A stretch of 64,000 bases of DNA from JAZDFC01 sp043808235 (GTDB lineage: Bacteria > Bacteroidota > Ignavibacteria > Ignavibacteriales > Melioribacteraceae): NCBI GenBank assembly GCA_043808235.1, contig JAZDFC010000070.1:88086-152085 (forward strand). The letters are read 5' to 3'. How positions within the stretch are numbered: position 1 is the first letter of the stretch; the number at the start of each line of letters is the position of its first letter. The notes below the pieces were generated by a model. That model saw only the letters and a program-made list of their open reading frames with translations, searched no databases and had not been told where the DNA came from. This document shows, piece by piece, positions 55,334-63,814 of the stretch. The position numbers and the translations under genes were made by a program.

Positions 55334-55624
55334 GTGTGCAATAATTTTTATTACGTTTATATTCTTAAAAGTATTAAAGATGGGAAATTTTATACAGGCT
55401 ATACTTCGGACTTAATAATACGTGTGGAGCAGCATAATGCAGGAATGAATACCTCAACACGAAATAGAAGACCGTTCGAGTTTATTTATTTTGAAGGAGC
55501 TTTGAACAAGTATGATGCAATACATCGGGAAAAATACCTAAAATCAACTTATGGTAAAAGATATATTAAAAATAGATTAAAAAATTACTTTTCATATGGG
55601 AACACGTGTAATATTAATGAATAA
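55334..55624 (+). CDS. GIY-YIG nuclease-like protein (UPF0213 type)
   Basis: A 96-aa single-domain GIY-YIG protein: YYVYILKSIKDGKFYTGYTSDLIIRVEQHNAG with the two catalytic motifs and conserved Arg, then FEFIYFEG and AIHREKYLKSTYGKRY. It begins 6 nt after the epimerase stop (GTG start). Its end overlaps an inverted repeat, after which a second version of the epimerase 3' end occurs. The cellular role of these proteins is unknown. Confidence 0.9.
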   Translation: MCNNFYYVYILKSIKDGKFYTGYTSDLIIRVEQHNAGMNTSTRNRRPFEFIYFEGALNKYDAIHREKYLKSTYGKRYIKNRLKNYFSYGNTCNINE

Positions 55625-55697
55625 TTTTTTCATTTTATTTTCTTTTAATACTTAATAGAATAATTGGCGATGACAATTTTATCATATTACACGTGTT
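55601..55697. repeat. 14-bp perfect inverted repeat after the GIY-YIG gene
   Basis: AACACGTGTAATAT (55601-55614) and ATATTACACGTGTT (55684-55697) enclose 69 AT-rich nucleotides. The left arm lies in the last codons of the GIY-YIG gene; the right arm abuts the epimerase remnant. Confidence 0.9.
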
Positions 55698-55753
55698 GGG
55701 ACGGTAAAGCAGCAGTGCGGATAGCTGAGATATTTCTAAACAGTGCAATGTAA
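55697..55753 (+). pseudogene. 3' end of a second UDP-GlcNAc 2-epimerase copy
   Basis: The bases translate as WDGKAAVRIAEIFLNSAM and a stop, matching the C-terminus of the epimerase upstream (WDGKTAERTADIILNGFK). The two are clearly homologous but diverged, so this is the tail of a related allele, not a simple recent duplication. Confidence 0.8.
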
Positions 55754-55941
55754 AACAAATATACTAATTTATCAAACATCAAGGGACCGTAATCTCAATA
55801 TAAGCAATAACTTAATGACGATTGACCAGATGACATTTTTTACAAATTAAATAAATGATTTTTTAAAATAAGCTAGCAGTGAGTGTACAGTTCGCCACGG
55901 CGGACAAGCATTCAGAATCAAGTAACAAATATCCTGATTCA
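55754..55941. other. Short gap with AATGAC string and heptamers
   Basis: No gene. 55908-55942 reads CAAGCAT, TCAGAAT, CAAGTAA, CAAATAT, CCTGATT in 7-nt steps up to the flippase ATG. A longer open frame from a GTG at 55879 is repeat sequence and not part of the gene. Confidence 0.75.
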
Positions 55942-57162
55942 ATGAAACAAAACTCTAAATCTATTTTTCAATCCGGCTTTATTATCTCGCTGGGTTTAAT
56001 TTTGGATAAACTATTCTTGGTTGCGTTGCCTTATATTATGTCAAATAAAGGTTATAACGAGTTTAATCGTTACTATTACCTTGCCGGATTCGTCTCAATA
56101 ATTAGTTTGTTTGGATTTAATTTTTCTATAAAATCGTTCCGGATTAAAAATTTACTGATTATTTCATTGGTACTCATCCATTCAATTGTTTTTTCAGTGT
56201 TAGTTTCTGTCTTTGTGGGCGAGGGATTTAATATTCTAATTATAGCCGTTTATGCTTTTTTCGCTTCATTAATTACCATATACCAATTTGAATTCTTATT
56301 TAATTCTCAGATAAAAAACTACGCCCTATCAATTTTGTTTACCTTTATATTTGATTTACTTGCTGTTGTTATCACTCTACTTCTAACTCTTAATTTGTTT
56401 TATACTCTGGCATTCACTAATGCCGCTGCCTTTTTAGTTATATATTTGTTCGTTCCAAAAGGCTTGCTATATAAAACGAAGGATGTTTATAATTTTTACG
56501 CGGCCGGACTTTCAGCTTTTGTTATCAATACAGTGGCGGTTGCTGTACTTCAAATCGGTAAATTCATCGCTTCCGAGAATTTCTCTCTGGAGATTTCCAA
56601 CAGTTTTATTTTCGCCATGCTCCTTGTCTCGCCTATGTTTTATGCGGGCAATATTGTCGAAAGAGTAATTTACTCGCTTAAAATAAAATCAGTGTCTAAT
56701 ATGTTCTTACTTATACTCGCGCTCCTGGCTTTGTTTTTAGGATATACAGTTTTACTTTTTGGCGTAATTTATTTAATTCCTGGACTATTGCCGGCAATTA
56801 TCAATTATTCTGTTCTAAAAGAAATGCTCTTGATTATTCTCGGAGCGACTGCCGTATTCTCTGCGTTGCATTTCCCGCTTAATGGAGTACTTTTTAAAGA
56901 GCTTATGGTTTCTGTTCAAAAAAAACTTGCCGCCTCTTATGCGGGTGTGATTTTCATATTTGCTGTGTTATATTATTATTTCCTGATGTCTAAAAATGAG
57001 AGCTATTTATTGCTCCTTGCTTTAATTTATTCCGCTCTCTTTTTGATTGCCGGATTAAAATATGTTTTTGTATATAAACACAAGAATTTGAAATCAGGAA
57101 AAAATGTTCTGCTGAATAATTTGGGAACTGTTCAGACCGGAACCGGAAATTCTGAAAATTAA
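55942..57162 (+). CDS. Polytopic membrane protein, probable Wzx-type flippase
   Basis: A 406-aa protein with about twelve hydrophobic helices and few charged loops, opening with IFQSGFIISLGLILDKLFLVALP, a layout typical of Wzx/MATE-like lipid-linked oligosaccharide flippases. It lies between sugar genes and a Wzy/ligase-like gene. I chose the ATG at 55942 because the upstream codons are heptamer repeat. Confidence 0.72.
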   Translation: MKQNSKSIFQSGFIISLGLILDKLFLVALPYIMSNKGYNEFNRYYYLAGFVSIISLFGFNFSIKSFRIKNLLIISLVLIHSIVFSVLVSVFVGEGFNILIIAVYAFFASLITIYQFEFLFNSQIKNYALSILFTFIFDLLAVVITLLLTLNLFYTLAFTNAAAFLVIYLFVPKGLLYKTKDVYNFYAAGLSAFVINTVAVAVLQIGKFIASENFSLEISNSFIFAMLLVSPMFYAGNIVERVIYSLKIKSVSNMFLLILALLALFLGYTVLLFGVIYLIPGLLPAIINYSVLKEMLLIILGATAVFSALHFPLNGVLFKELMVSVQKKLAASYAGVIFIFAVLYYYFLMSKNESYLLLLALIYSALFLIAGLKYVFVYKHKNLKSGKNVLLNNLGTVQTGTGNSEN

Positions 57163-57166
57163 TACT

Positions 57167-58567
57167 TTGAAAAGTTTTTTGTTAAATCCCAAAGCGGTAT
57201 ACGTTGCTGTACTTTTTACGGTCGTTCTTTCCGCGACTAATGTCTTTACCTATACAGGAAAATTGTTTTACATTCTGCCCGTACTTTACATTTACTTTTT
57301 GTATTACCTTTTTTCGGTAATTAATTCAAATAAAAGAGTTTTAAAAGTATTGTTTTTTATTCTCCCTTTCGGTATCTGGGCTTTGGCTACTTCTCTTTGG
57401 TCGCCTTATCCAGGAGTGTCTTTGCTCAGAAGTTCATATTTTATCTTGATGTCCATTGCCGCACTGTGTATCGCGGTTTTTTGTGAAATTAATTCGGTGA
57501 ATGTTTTAAAAGTCTTTATGCCTCTGAATTTTATTGTTGTATTCAGCTCTATAATAAGTCTAATTATTGGCTTTCCCGCGGATTCTTGGTCCGGCGGAAA
57601 TGGAAAGGGTTTTATGGGCTTTACGGCTCACCAGAATACATTAGGAGCTTTGCTTTTATTCACAATCCCGTTTGTTACGGAAGTATTATACGAAAAATTA
57701 TTGGTATGGAAAAAGATAAGATTTATCTTCAAATCTTCTCTCTTACTCCCTTTACTCTTTTACTTTTTCCTTTTTACTTTTTCCTTTTTACTTCTCTTCT
57801 TGACTCACTCCCGCACCTCTATAATCAGTATAATAATATTTTTCATTATGATAGCTCTTTTTAATCTAAAGAAAAAATATATTTTAATTTTAACCGGAAT
57901 TATAAGTATGTCTATAATCTCCCTTATTATTATCCCGCAGAGCAGAAATTATTTTGTAAGTTATATTATGAAAGATGAAGTTAGACTTGGAGATAACCGC
58001 TTATATCTTTATGAAGCTTCATATAAAGCGGCTTTGCAGGGGGGAGTATTTGGACTCGGGTACGGAATCAGTTCTGCCGGTATACAAATCCCAGCCGCCG
58101 GCAGTCATTTTGAAAATGGAAGATACATCCGTGAAAAAGGAAACAGCATTTTAGCCGTTATCGAGGAGACTGGTATTGTAGGAATTTTTTTATTTATGGT
58201 TCCTATTTTATACGCTTTTCATAAATTACTTAAAACGCTTAAAAACGAGTTAATTCTGAACAGAACGAACACTAATGACTTAATGACTATTAATGACAAA
58301 CTAATTTATACAAATGACTTAATGACCATAAATAACCCAATGTCAAAGACTAATTTAAATAATTACTTATTCCGATCCGGTATCCAGAATCCAGCATCCA
58401 GTAACCAGCAACTAAACGCCTCTATACTTTTTTCCCTGCTTGCTGTCGTTACTTTTCATGCCCAGTTCGAAGCTTGGTGGGTGGGTGTTACAAGTTTTCA
58501 GATGTTTATTTTTCTTATTTTATTACAAATATTTTCTATTATTAAACCGCAGATTAACACAAATTAA
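57167..58567 (+). CDS. O-antigen polymerase/ligase-like membrane protein with repeat-encoded segments
   Basis: A 466-aa polytopic protein with a Wzy/WaaL-like pattern: GFTAHQNTLGALLLF, FLTHSRTS, and a large late loop with GLGYGISSAG and EKGNSILAVIEETGIVGIFLF. Two stretches are written by repeats: around 57737-57800 a pyrimidine array (TACTTTT/TCCTTTT heptamers) encodes hydrophobic residues, and around 58260-58420 AATGAC strings and CCAG heptamers encode a polar insertion (about residues 365-418). The frame stays open. Start TTG. Confidence 0.82.
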   Translation: MKSFLLNPKAVYVAVLFTVVLSATNVFTYTGKLFYILPVLYIYFLYYLFSVINSNKRVLKVLFFILPFGIWALATSLWSPYPGVSLLRSSYFILMSIAALCIAVFCEINSVNVLKVFMPLNFIVVFSSIISLIIGFPADSWSGGNGKGFMGFTAHQNTLGALLLFTIPFVTEVLYEKLLVWKKIRFIFKSSLLLPLLFYFFLFTFSFLLLFLTHSRTSIISIIIFFIMIALFNLKKKYILILTGIISMSIISLIIIPQSRNYFVSYIMKDEVRLGDNRLYLYEASYKAALQGGVFGLGYGISSAGIQIPAAGSHFENGRYIREKGNSILAVIEETGIVGIFLFMVPILYAFHKLLKTLKNELILNRTNTNDLMTINDKLIYTNDLMTINNPMSKTNLNNYLFRSGIQNPASSNQQLNASILFSLLAVVTFHAQFEAWWVGVTSFQMFIFLILLQIFSIIKPQINTN

Positions 58568-58622
58568 CTCCCAGATTTCCACAAAAATAATCTGTGTAAA
58601 ATCTGTGAAATCCGTGGTTTAA
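58553..58622. repeat. ATCTGTG/ATCCGTGG low-complexity repeat
   Basis: The end of the ligase-like gene and the gap to the next gene contain GCAGATTAACACAAATTAAC, AATCTGTGTAAAATCTGTG and AAATCCGTGGTT, a repeat style common between genes in several phyla. It provides the stop of the upstream gene. Confidence 0.75.
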
Positions 58623-58629
58623 ATCTTCT

Positions 58630-59760
58630 ATGCCAAAAAAAACAATTTTAACATTCATCGGCTATTATCTTCCTGGGTATAAATCCGGGGGACCGGTGCG
58701 GACTATTTCCAACATGGTTGACCTGCTGCATGAAAATTATGATTTTAAAGTTGTTACACGCGACCGCGACATGCTTGAAAATAAACCGTATGATAATATC
58801 AAGATAAATGATTGGAATGATTACCCGCACCATAAAGTATATTACACAAATAAAGATACAAAATTAGCAGATGTAATTAATAAAACGGAATTTGATGTTT
58901 ATTACCTTAACAGTTTTTTTGATTACAATTTTTCGATTAAAATAATGCTGCTGTTAAAAGCCGGTAAAATACCGGTAAAGCCGGTATTGCTTGCACCGCG
59001 GGGAGAATTGATGAGCGGTGCGTTGTCATTAAAATCTTTTAAGAAAAAGTTTTTTATTAAAACATCAAATATATCCGGTATATATAAAAACATCACCTGG
59101 CATGCCTCGAGTGAATATGAGGCGGAAGAAATAAAAAGGGAAATGGGAAGGCAAATTAAGTTAAAAATCGCGATGGATGTGCCCGACCCTGATTTAAGAA
59201 AGGTAGAACGTACAAGAGTAAAAAAAGCGGATGAGCTGAAAATATTATACTTGGCAAGTATAACTCCCAAAAAGAACCTGCTGTTCGCGATTGAAGTATT
59301 AAACAAAGTTGAAGGCAATTTTACTTTTGATATTTACGGGTCTATTAAAGACGAAAAGTATTGGCGTAAATGCTTAAACCATATTTCCGGTAGAATAAAA
59401 GATAGAGTTACTTATAAAGGTATTGTACCTAACGACCAAATACACACAATTTACCCAAACTACGATATCTTCTTTTTCCCGACACTCGGTGAAAATTACG
59501 GGCATGTTATTTATGAGTCTCTCTATTTCGGTACACCGGTGCTTTGCTCGGATCGGACACCTTGGGATAGATTGGATGAGTTTGTAGCGGGGTGGAATAT
59601 TGAGTTGGCGCAGCAGAAACGATTTGTTGATAGAATTGACGAGCTTACCTTTTTAGAGGATGTCGAATATAAAAAATTCATTAATGGTTGCTCCGATTAC
59701 CATAATTCATTTAGAAATAGTAATATTAAAAATGATAATCTAAAATTATTTTACTCCTAA
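58630..59760 (+). CDS. Glycosyltransferase, GT4-like
   Basis: A 376-aa GT-B glycosyltransferase. N-terminal FIGYYLPGYKSGGPVRTISNMVDLL is the acceptor-side motif. The C-terminal half has LKILYLASITPKKNLLFAIEVL, then FFFPTLGENYGHVIYESLYFGTPVLCS with the ExxxxxxxE donor site. It probably adds a sugar to the glycan repeat; the donor and acceptor are unknown. Confidence 0.9.
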   Translation: MPKKTILTFIGYYLPGYKSGGPVRTISNMVDLLHENYDFKVVTRDRDMLENKPYDNIKINDWNDYPHHKVYYTNKDTKLADVINKTEFDVYYLNSFFDYNFSIKIMLLLKAGKIPVKPVLLAPRGELMSGALSLKSFKKKFFIKTSNISGIYKNITWHASSEYEAEEIKREMGRQIKLKIAMDVPDPDLRKVERTRVKKADELKILYLASITPKKNLLFAIEVLNKVEGNFTFDIYGSIKDEKYWRKCLNHISGRIKDRVTYKGIVPNDQIHTIYPNYDIFFFPTLGENYGHVIYESLYFGTPVLCSDRTPWDRLDEFVAGWNIELAQQKRFVDRIDELTFLEDVEYKKFINGCSDYHNSFRNSNIKNDNLKLFYS

Positions 59761-59839
59761 ATTGGGATTGATTTTTTGCTACAGAGATAAGAATAAAAGG
59801 TTTATTGAATGAAAAAAATTCTAGTGTTCTGCCACTTAC

Positions 59840-59972
59840 ACTTCTACCGATTCGCTCGGCTGTCACTGATTGCCCCGCTACATCTCAGGACCATTCCGTG
59901 ACAGATGCTCTTAAGATATTGGATTAAAAATGCAGCTCAGTCACGGTGTGGACCTCCGAAAAACGGAGCAGG
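59840..59972. repeat. Segment shared with the gap near 16 kb
   Basis: GCTCGGCTGTCAC, GGACCATTCCGTGACAGA and CAGTCACGGTGTGGACC match the 16.02-16.11 kb gap in the same order, with insertions. The last part runs into the 5' end of the hicA-like frame. Confidence 0.8.
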
Positions 59973-59980
59973 CTATGACT

Positions 59981-60190
59981 GCCATGTATATTTATATCTG
60001 TGGTAGTACACTAGAGAAACTTGGATTTGTAAAAATTAGACAAAGCGGAAGTAATGTTGTTTTACGGCATCCCGACGGCAGATGGACTACTGTTCCGCTT
60101 CATAAAGGTAAAGATGTGGCAAAAGGATTGTTTTCCAGGATATTAAAAGATATTGAATTACCTTATGAGGAGTATATTAAGCATCAATAA
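59981..60190 (+). CDS. hicA: HicA-like toxin, probably inactive
   Basis: The conserved part begins at LEKLGFVKIRQSGSNVVLRHPDGRWTTVPLHKGKDVAKGL, clearly HicA. The catalytic His of the GSH motif is Asn here (GSN). The frame is open from 59930, but the first ~17 codons are repeat sequence; the ATG at 59981 is the likelier start and still leaves the N-terminus slightly short. No hicB is adjacent; the next HicB starts 182 nt later. Confidence 0.8.
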   Translation, partial: AMYIYICGSTLEKLGFVKIRQSGSNVVLRHPDGRWTTVPLHKGKDVAKGLFSRILKDIELPYEEYIKHQ

Positions 60191-60240
60191 TAGTTTAAGC
60201 TATTCCTATTCGTTCGGGAGTGTTGCTTCAGACTGAAACC

Positions 60241-60290
60241 CAGTCCGCAGTCAACAGTCCACAGTCGAAATACGAGGACTGATGACTGAA
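60241..60290. repeat. CAGTCNN heptamer array
   Basis: CAGTCCG, CAGTCAA, CAGTCCA, CAGTCGA in exact 7-nt steps, then GACTGAT/GACTGAA. CAACAGT-type heptamers are known from cyanobacterial STRR repeats. Confidence 0.92.
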
Positions 60291-60372
60291 AATTTTGCTA
60301 TTAAATTTAATACCAGGCAATAAATAGAAATATTTTATAAATAATTATTTTTGAAAACACATAGGTAAGAAA

Positions 60373-60606
60373 GTGGAAAGAATAATCAATATTCAGATTG
60401 AAATGCTGCCCGAAGGACTGTACCTTGCTACATCCGAAGAGATTCAGGGACTAGTAGCACAAGGAAGAACAATAACTGAAACTCTGGAGATTGCCCGCGA
60501 TGTCGCAAAAAAACTTATTGAAGCACAAGAAGGTAATGTAAATTTATTTTCCAAGATTAAAACTGTAAATAAAAAATTCGAAATGCCTTTAGTAATTGGG
60601 ATTTAG
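60373..60606 (+). CDS. hicB: HicB-type antitoxin
   Basis: A 77-aa HicB-like protein (INIQIEMLPEGLYLATSEEIQGLVAQGRTITETLEIARDVAKKLIEAQ). Start GTG. It precedes hicA by 5 nt in antitoxin-first order, which suggests a working module. Confidence 0.85.
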   Translation: MERIINIQIEMLPEGLYLATSEEIQGLVAQGRTITETLEIARDVAKKLIEAQEGNVNLFSKIKTVNKKFEMPLVIGI

Positions 60607-60611
60607 TCAGA

Positions 60612-60836
60612 GTGGGACATTTAGGAGGATTCAAATATCGGGAAATAATTAAAAAGCTTAAGAAACTCGATTTTGAGTTCTATAGGCAGGCTGCTGGAAG
60701 TCATGAGATTTGGTATAATAAAAAGGAGAATATTTACACAACAATACCTAATCACACTGGTGATATGCCCGAAGGTACTCTAAAAGCGATATTAAAACAA
60801 GCAGGTATCTCAATAGATGATTTTCTTAAGAATTGA
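60612..60836 (+). CDS. hicA: HicA-type mRNA interferase toxin
   Basis: A 74-aa HicA with the catalytic His in QAAGSHEIWY and the typical TIPNHTGDMPEGTLKAILKQAGIS end. It cleaves mRNA when not bound by HicB. Start GTG. Confidence 0.88.
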   Translation: MGHLGGFKYREIIKKLKKLDFEFYRQAAGSHEIWYNKKENIYTTIPNHTGDMPEGTLKAILKQAGISIDDFLKN

Positions 60837-60864
60837 ATATAGAATGCATTATTGCCGGTTCAAA

Positions 60865-60990
60865 GTAAGCAGTCAGCAGTTGTAATATAATGACTGACGA
60901 CTGAGAATTGGAGACTGAAGACTGAAACCCAGTCCGCAGTCAACAGGCTGAATGCCAGGACTGACGACTGAAGATTGAGAATTGAAGACT
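60865..60990. repeat. GACTGAN/CAGTCNN heptamer array
   Basis: GACTGAC, GACTGAG, AATTGGA, GACTGAA, GACTGAA, then CAGTCCG, CAGTCAA, then GACTGAC, GACTGAA, GATTGAG, AATTGAA, GACTGAA, mostly in 7-nt steps. It runs up to the start codon of the next gene. Confidence 0.9.
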
Positions 60991-60994
60991 GAAT

Positions 60995-61357
60995 ATGAGT
61001 GATTTCAGAGATTTAATCGTTTACAAAAAATCATTTGCCCTCGCAATAAGGATATTTGAAATAACAAAATCTTTTCCAAAAGAAGAAAAATATGCACTGA
61101 CTGATCAAGTCAGGAGATCTTCTCGTTCTGTTTGTTCTTGTATCGGTGAAGCTTATCGGAAGCGTAGATACCCGGCTCATTTTGTAAGTAAATTAACAGA
61201 TAGTGACAGCGAAAATTCAGAAACACAAGTTTGGCTGGAGTTTGCCTTAGCCTGTAAGTATATATCGGAAGATTTATATAACGAACTGCTTGCTGAATCT
61301 AAAGAAGTTGGTAAGCTATTAAACGATATGATTAATTGCCCTGAGAAATATGCGTAA
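60995..61357 (+). CDS. Four-helix-bundle protein (S23/IVS-encoded family)
   Basis: A 120-aa protein: FRDLIVYKKSFALAIRIFEITKSFPKEEKYALTDQVRRSSRSVCSCIGEAY is the family hallmark. Homologs occur within 23S rRNA intervening sequences and scattered in accessory DNA, where they are usually repeat-flanked; the function is unknown. Confidence 0.92.
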   Translation: MSDFRDLIVYKKSFALAIRIFEITKSFPKEEKYALTDQVRRSSRSVCSCIGEAYRKRRYPAHFVSKLTDSDSENSETQVWLEFALACKYISEDLYNELLAESKEVGKLLNDMINCPEKYA

Positions 61358-61365
61358 TCCAGTAA

Positions 61366-61418
61366 ACAGTCAGCAGTCCACAGTTCGCAGTCTAAATAGA
61401 ATGACTGCAGACTGAGAA
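61366..61418. repeat. CAGTCNN heptamer array
   Basis: Follows the four-helix-bundle gene: CAGTCAG, CAGTCCA, CAGTTCG, CAGTCTA, then GACTGCA/GACTGAG. The four-helix gene is therefore bracketed by the same repeat type. Confidence 0.85.
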
Positions 61419-61427
61419 TTTGATAAT

Positions 61428-61595
61428 GAGATTGACAAGATTGAACCTGTATTTGGTCTTTACAGAGTAGGCGTCGTGCCGCATTCACAGGCTAGTATTT
61501 TAAAAGCAAAGCGAATCTTTAATTATAAACCTAATTTTAATTTATTTGATGGATTAGAAATCGCTGCAAAATGGTATTATGAAAATCTTAAATAA
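61428..61595 (+). pseudogene. 3' stub of an NAD-dependent sugar epimerase
   Basis: The bases translate as EIDKIEPVFGLYRVGVVPHS, QASILKAKRIFNYKPNFNLF, DGLEIAAKWYYENLK and stop. This is the C-terminal part of a UDP-GlcNAc/UDP-glucose 4-epimerase-type SDR (HS..I.KA...L.Y.P...). Everything upstream is missing and replaced by heptamers. Confidence 0.82.
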
Positions 61596-61609
61596 AATCT
61601 GGTAATTAT

Positions 61610-62584
61610 ATGGGTAAAATTTTAGTGACCGGCGCTGGTGGTTTCATAGGCTCACATTTAACCGAATTTTTAGTTGAAAAAGGATTCGATGTCAAAGCCT
61701 TTGTTCGATACAACTCTAGAAATAATTGGGGATGGCTGGAGAGCTCTGAGGTTAAGGATTAGGTTGAGGTTATTGCGGGGGATATCAGAGATTATGACTC
61801 AGTTTATAATGCTTTGCAAAGATGTAGTACTGTTTTTCATTTAGCCGCACTTATAGGAATACCGTATTCTTATGTTTCTCCAAAAGCTTATATTGAAACG
61901 AACATCAATGGTACTTATAATGTTTTACAGGCTTCAAAAGAATTGAGACTTGAACAAGTATTGGTTACATCAACGAGTGAAACTTACGGAACAGCACAAT
62001 ACGTACCTATCGATGAGAAACATCCGCTTGTCGGACAGTCGCCTTATTCAGCTACCAAAATTGGGGCAGATCAATTGGCTATAAGTTATTATCGGTCGTT
62101 CAACCTGCCTGTTAAAATAGTCAGACCCTTTAACACATACGGACCAAGACAGTCGGCGAGAGCTGTTATCCCTACGATTATTACTCAAATAATGCGCGGA
62201 AATAAAGAATTAAAACTCGGTAATATTACACCTACAAGAGACCTAACTTTTGTAAAAGATACATGCAAAGGTTTTTATGAAATTTACCGTTCTGAAAAAT
62301 TATTCGGTGAAGTTACCAATATCGGTATGAATGAAGAGATTAGCGTAGGTTCACTCGCGGAATTAATTGCAGAAATACTGAACACAGAGATAACTATTAA
62401 AGCTGAAACCGAACGCATACGACCCGGTAATAGCGAAGTGGAAAGACTCTTGTGCGATAATACTAAGTTAAATAAAACAACCGGATGGATGTCTGAATAT
62501 GACCTTAAAAGGGGATTGAGTGAAACAATTGATTTTATTAAAGATAACTTGAACATCTATAAAACGGACATTTACAATGTTTGA
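61610..62584 (+). pseudogene. legB: LegB-like NAD-dependent 4,6-dehydratase with in-frame TAG
   Basis: From the ATG at 61610 the frame encodes KILVTGAGGFIGSHLTEFLV, is broken by TAG at 61760-61762, and continues in the same frame: VEVIAGDIRDYDSV, VFHLAALIGIPYSY, STSETYGTAQYVPIDEKHPL, the catalytic YSATK, RPFNTYGPRQSARAVIPTII, to 62584. It matches UDP-GlcNAc 4,6-dehydratases of legionaminic acid synthesis. Only one codon is wrong, so it could be a recent mutation, a sequence error or readthrough. It overlaps legC by 8 nt. Confidence 0.85.
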
Positions 62585-63814
62585 AGATGTTATTGCTTTC
62601 ATTAAAAGTCTGTACCCCAATCACAATCCTGTTCCTTTGCATGCTCCAGTTTTTTTAGGAAATGAAAAAAAATATTTAATGGATTGCATAGAGTCCACTT
62701 ATGTATCATATATTGGAAAATATGTCTCAAAATTCGAAGAAATGACCGCTGAGTTTACCGGGGCAAAATATGCAATTGCAGTTGTAAATGGGACTGCTGC
62801 TTTACAAATTGCCTTGCAATTAGCCGGTGTTGAACAGGGTGATGAAGTAATTACCCAACCATTAACATTCGTCGCTACCGCCAATGCTATATCTCATTGC
62901 GGAGCAAAGCCTGTTTTCGTCGACGTTGATTTAGATACAATGGGCATGTCACCGGAGAAACTAAATGATTGACTCTCGAAAAACACTGAATTAAAAAAAA
63001 CAACCTGTCACGGCGAAACGAAGTGGAGATGGATCTATCAATCAACCAATCAGCCAATCTCCGCTATAGTTCCAATGCACACTTTTGGCTTCCCCTGTAG
63101 AATCAATGAGATTGTTGAAATTGGGAATAAGTATAACATACCGGTTATTGAAGACGCTGGTGAATCCTTAGGTTCGTACTATTCACCCCGTGAAATGGCT
63201 AATGCGAGAAATAATTTAACAGGAAAAGAAATTATTTCACGGGGCAGGCATACCGGTACATTTGGTTTAGCTGGAATTTTAAGCTATAACGGGAATAAAA
63301 CTATCACTACAGGCGGTGGGGGAATGATTATAACAGATAGTGAAGAGTTTGCAAAAAAAGCAAAACATCTCACTACAACTGCAAAAGTATCGCATAAATG
63401 GGAATACATCCACGATGAAGTTGGCTATAACTATCGTATGACAAATGTAACAGCAGCGATCGGCGTTGCACAAATGGAAAATTTTGATAAAATAATAGCA
63501 AACAAACGCCAAACCGCAGAAAAATACAAACAGTTTTTCTCGACAATTAGACAATTATACAATGAAACCATTCATTTTGTTAATGAACCTGAAAACTCAC
63601 AATCTAACTTCTGGCTTGATTGTGTACAGTTAGAGAATAGAGAATCCCGTGATAAATTCCTCGAAGAAACAAACTCAAACGGTGTAATGACACGACCGAT
63701 TTGGCGATTGATGAATAAATTGGATATGTACAAAAATTGCCAGATTGGCATTTGGATAATGCCGAATGGCTGGAAAATAGAATTGTTAACATTCCAGGTG
63801 GTGTAAGAGTTTAA
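62577..63814 (+). pseudogene. legC: LegC-like PLP aminotransferase with in-frame TGA and frameshift
   Basis: DegT/DnrJ/EryC1-family aminotransferase matching LegC: FEDVIAFIKSLYPNHNPVPLHAP, VVNGTAALQIALQLAGVEQGDEV, then TGA at 62970-62972 where the family continues. The same frame resumes (LSKNTELKK, SAIVPMHTFG, IEDAGESLGSYY, PLP-lysine motif YNGNKTITTGGGGMI). Near 63741-63757 a one-base shift occurs: the correct end (NAEWLENRIVNIPGGV) is in the neighbouring frame and stops at 63814. About 20 codons around 63001-63062 look like inserted repeat. Confidence 0.85.

Noticed and set aside
62970..62972. Selenocysteine at the in-frame TGA of legC
   Set aside because: LegC has no known selenocysteine site, the neighbouring gene has TAG in the same situation, and a further frameshift lies downstream. 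Mutation or read error explains all three.
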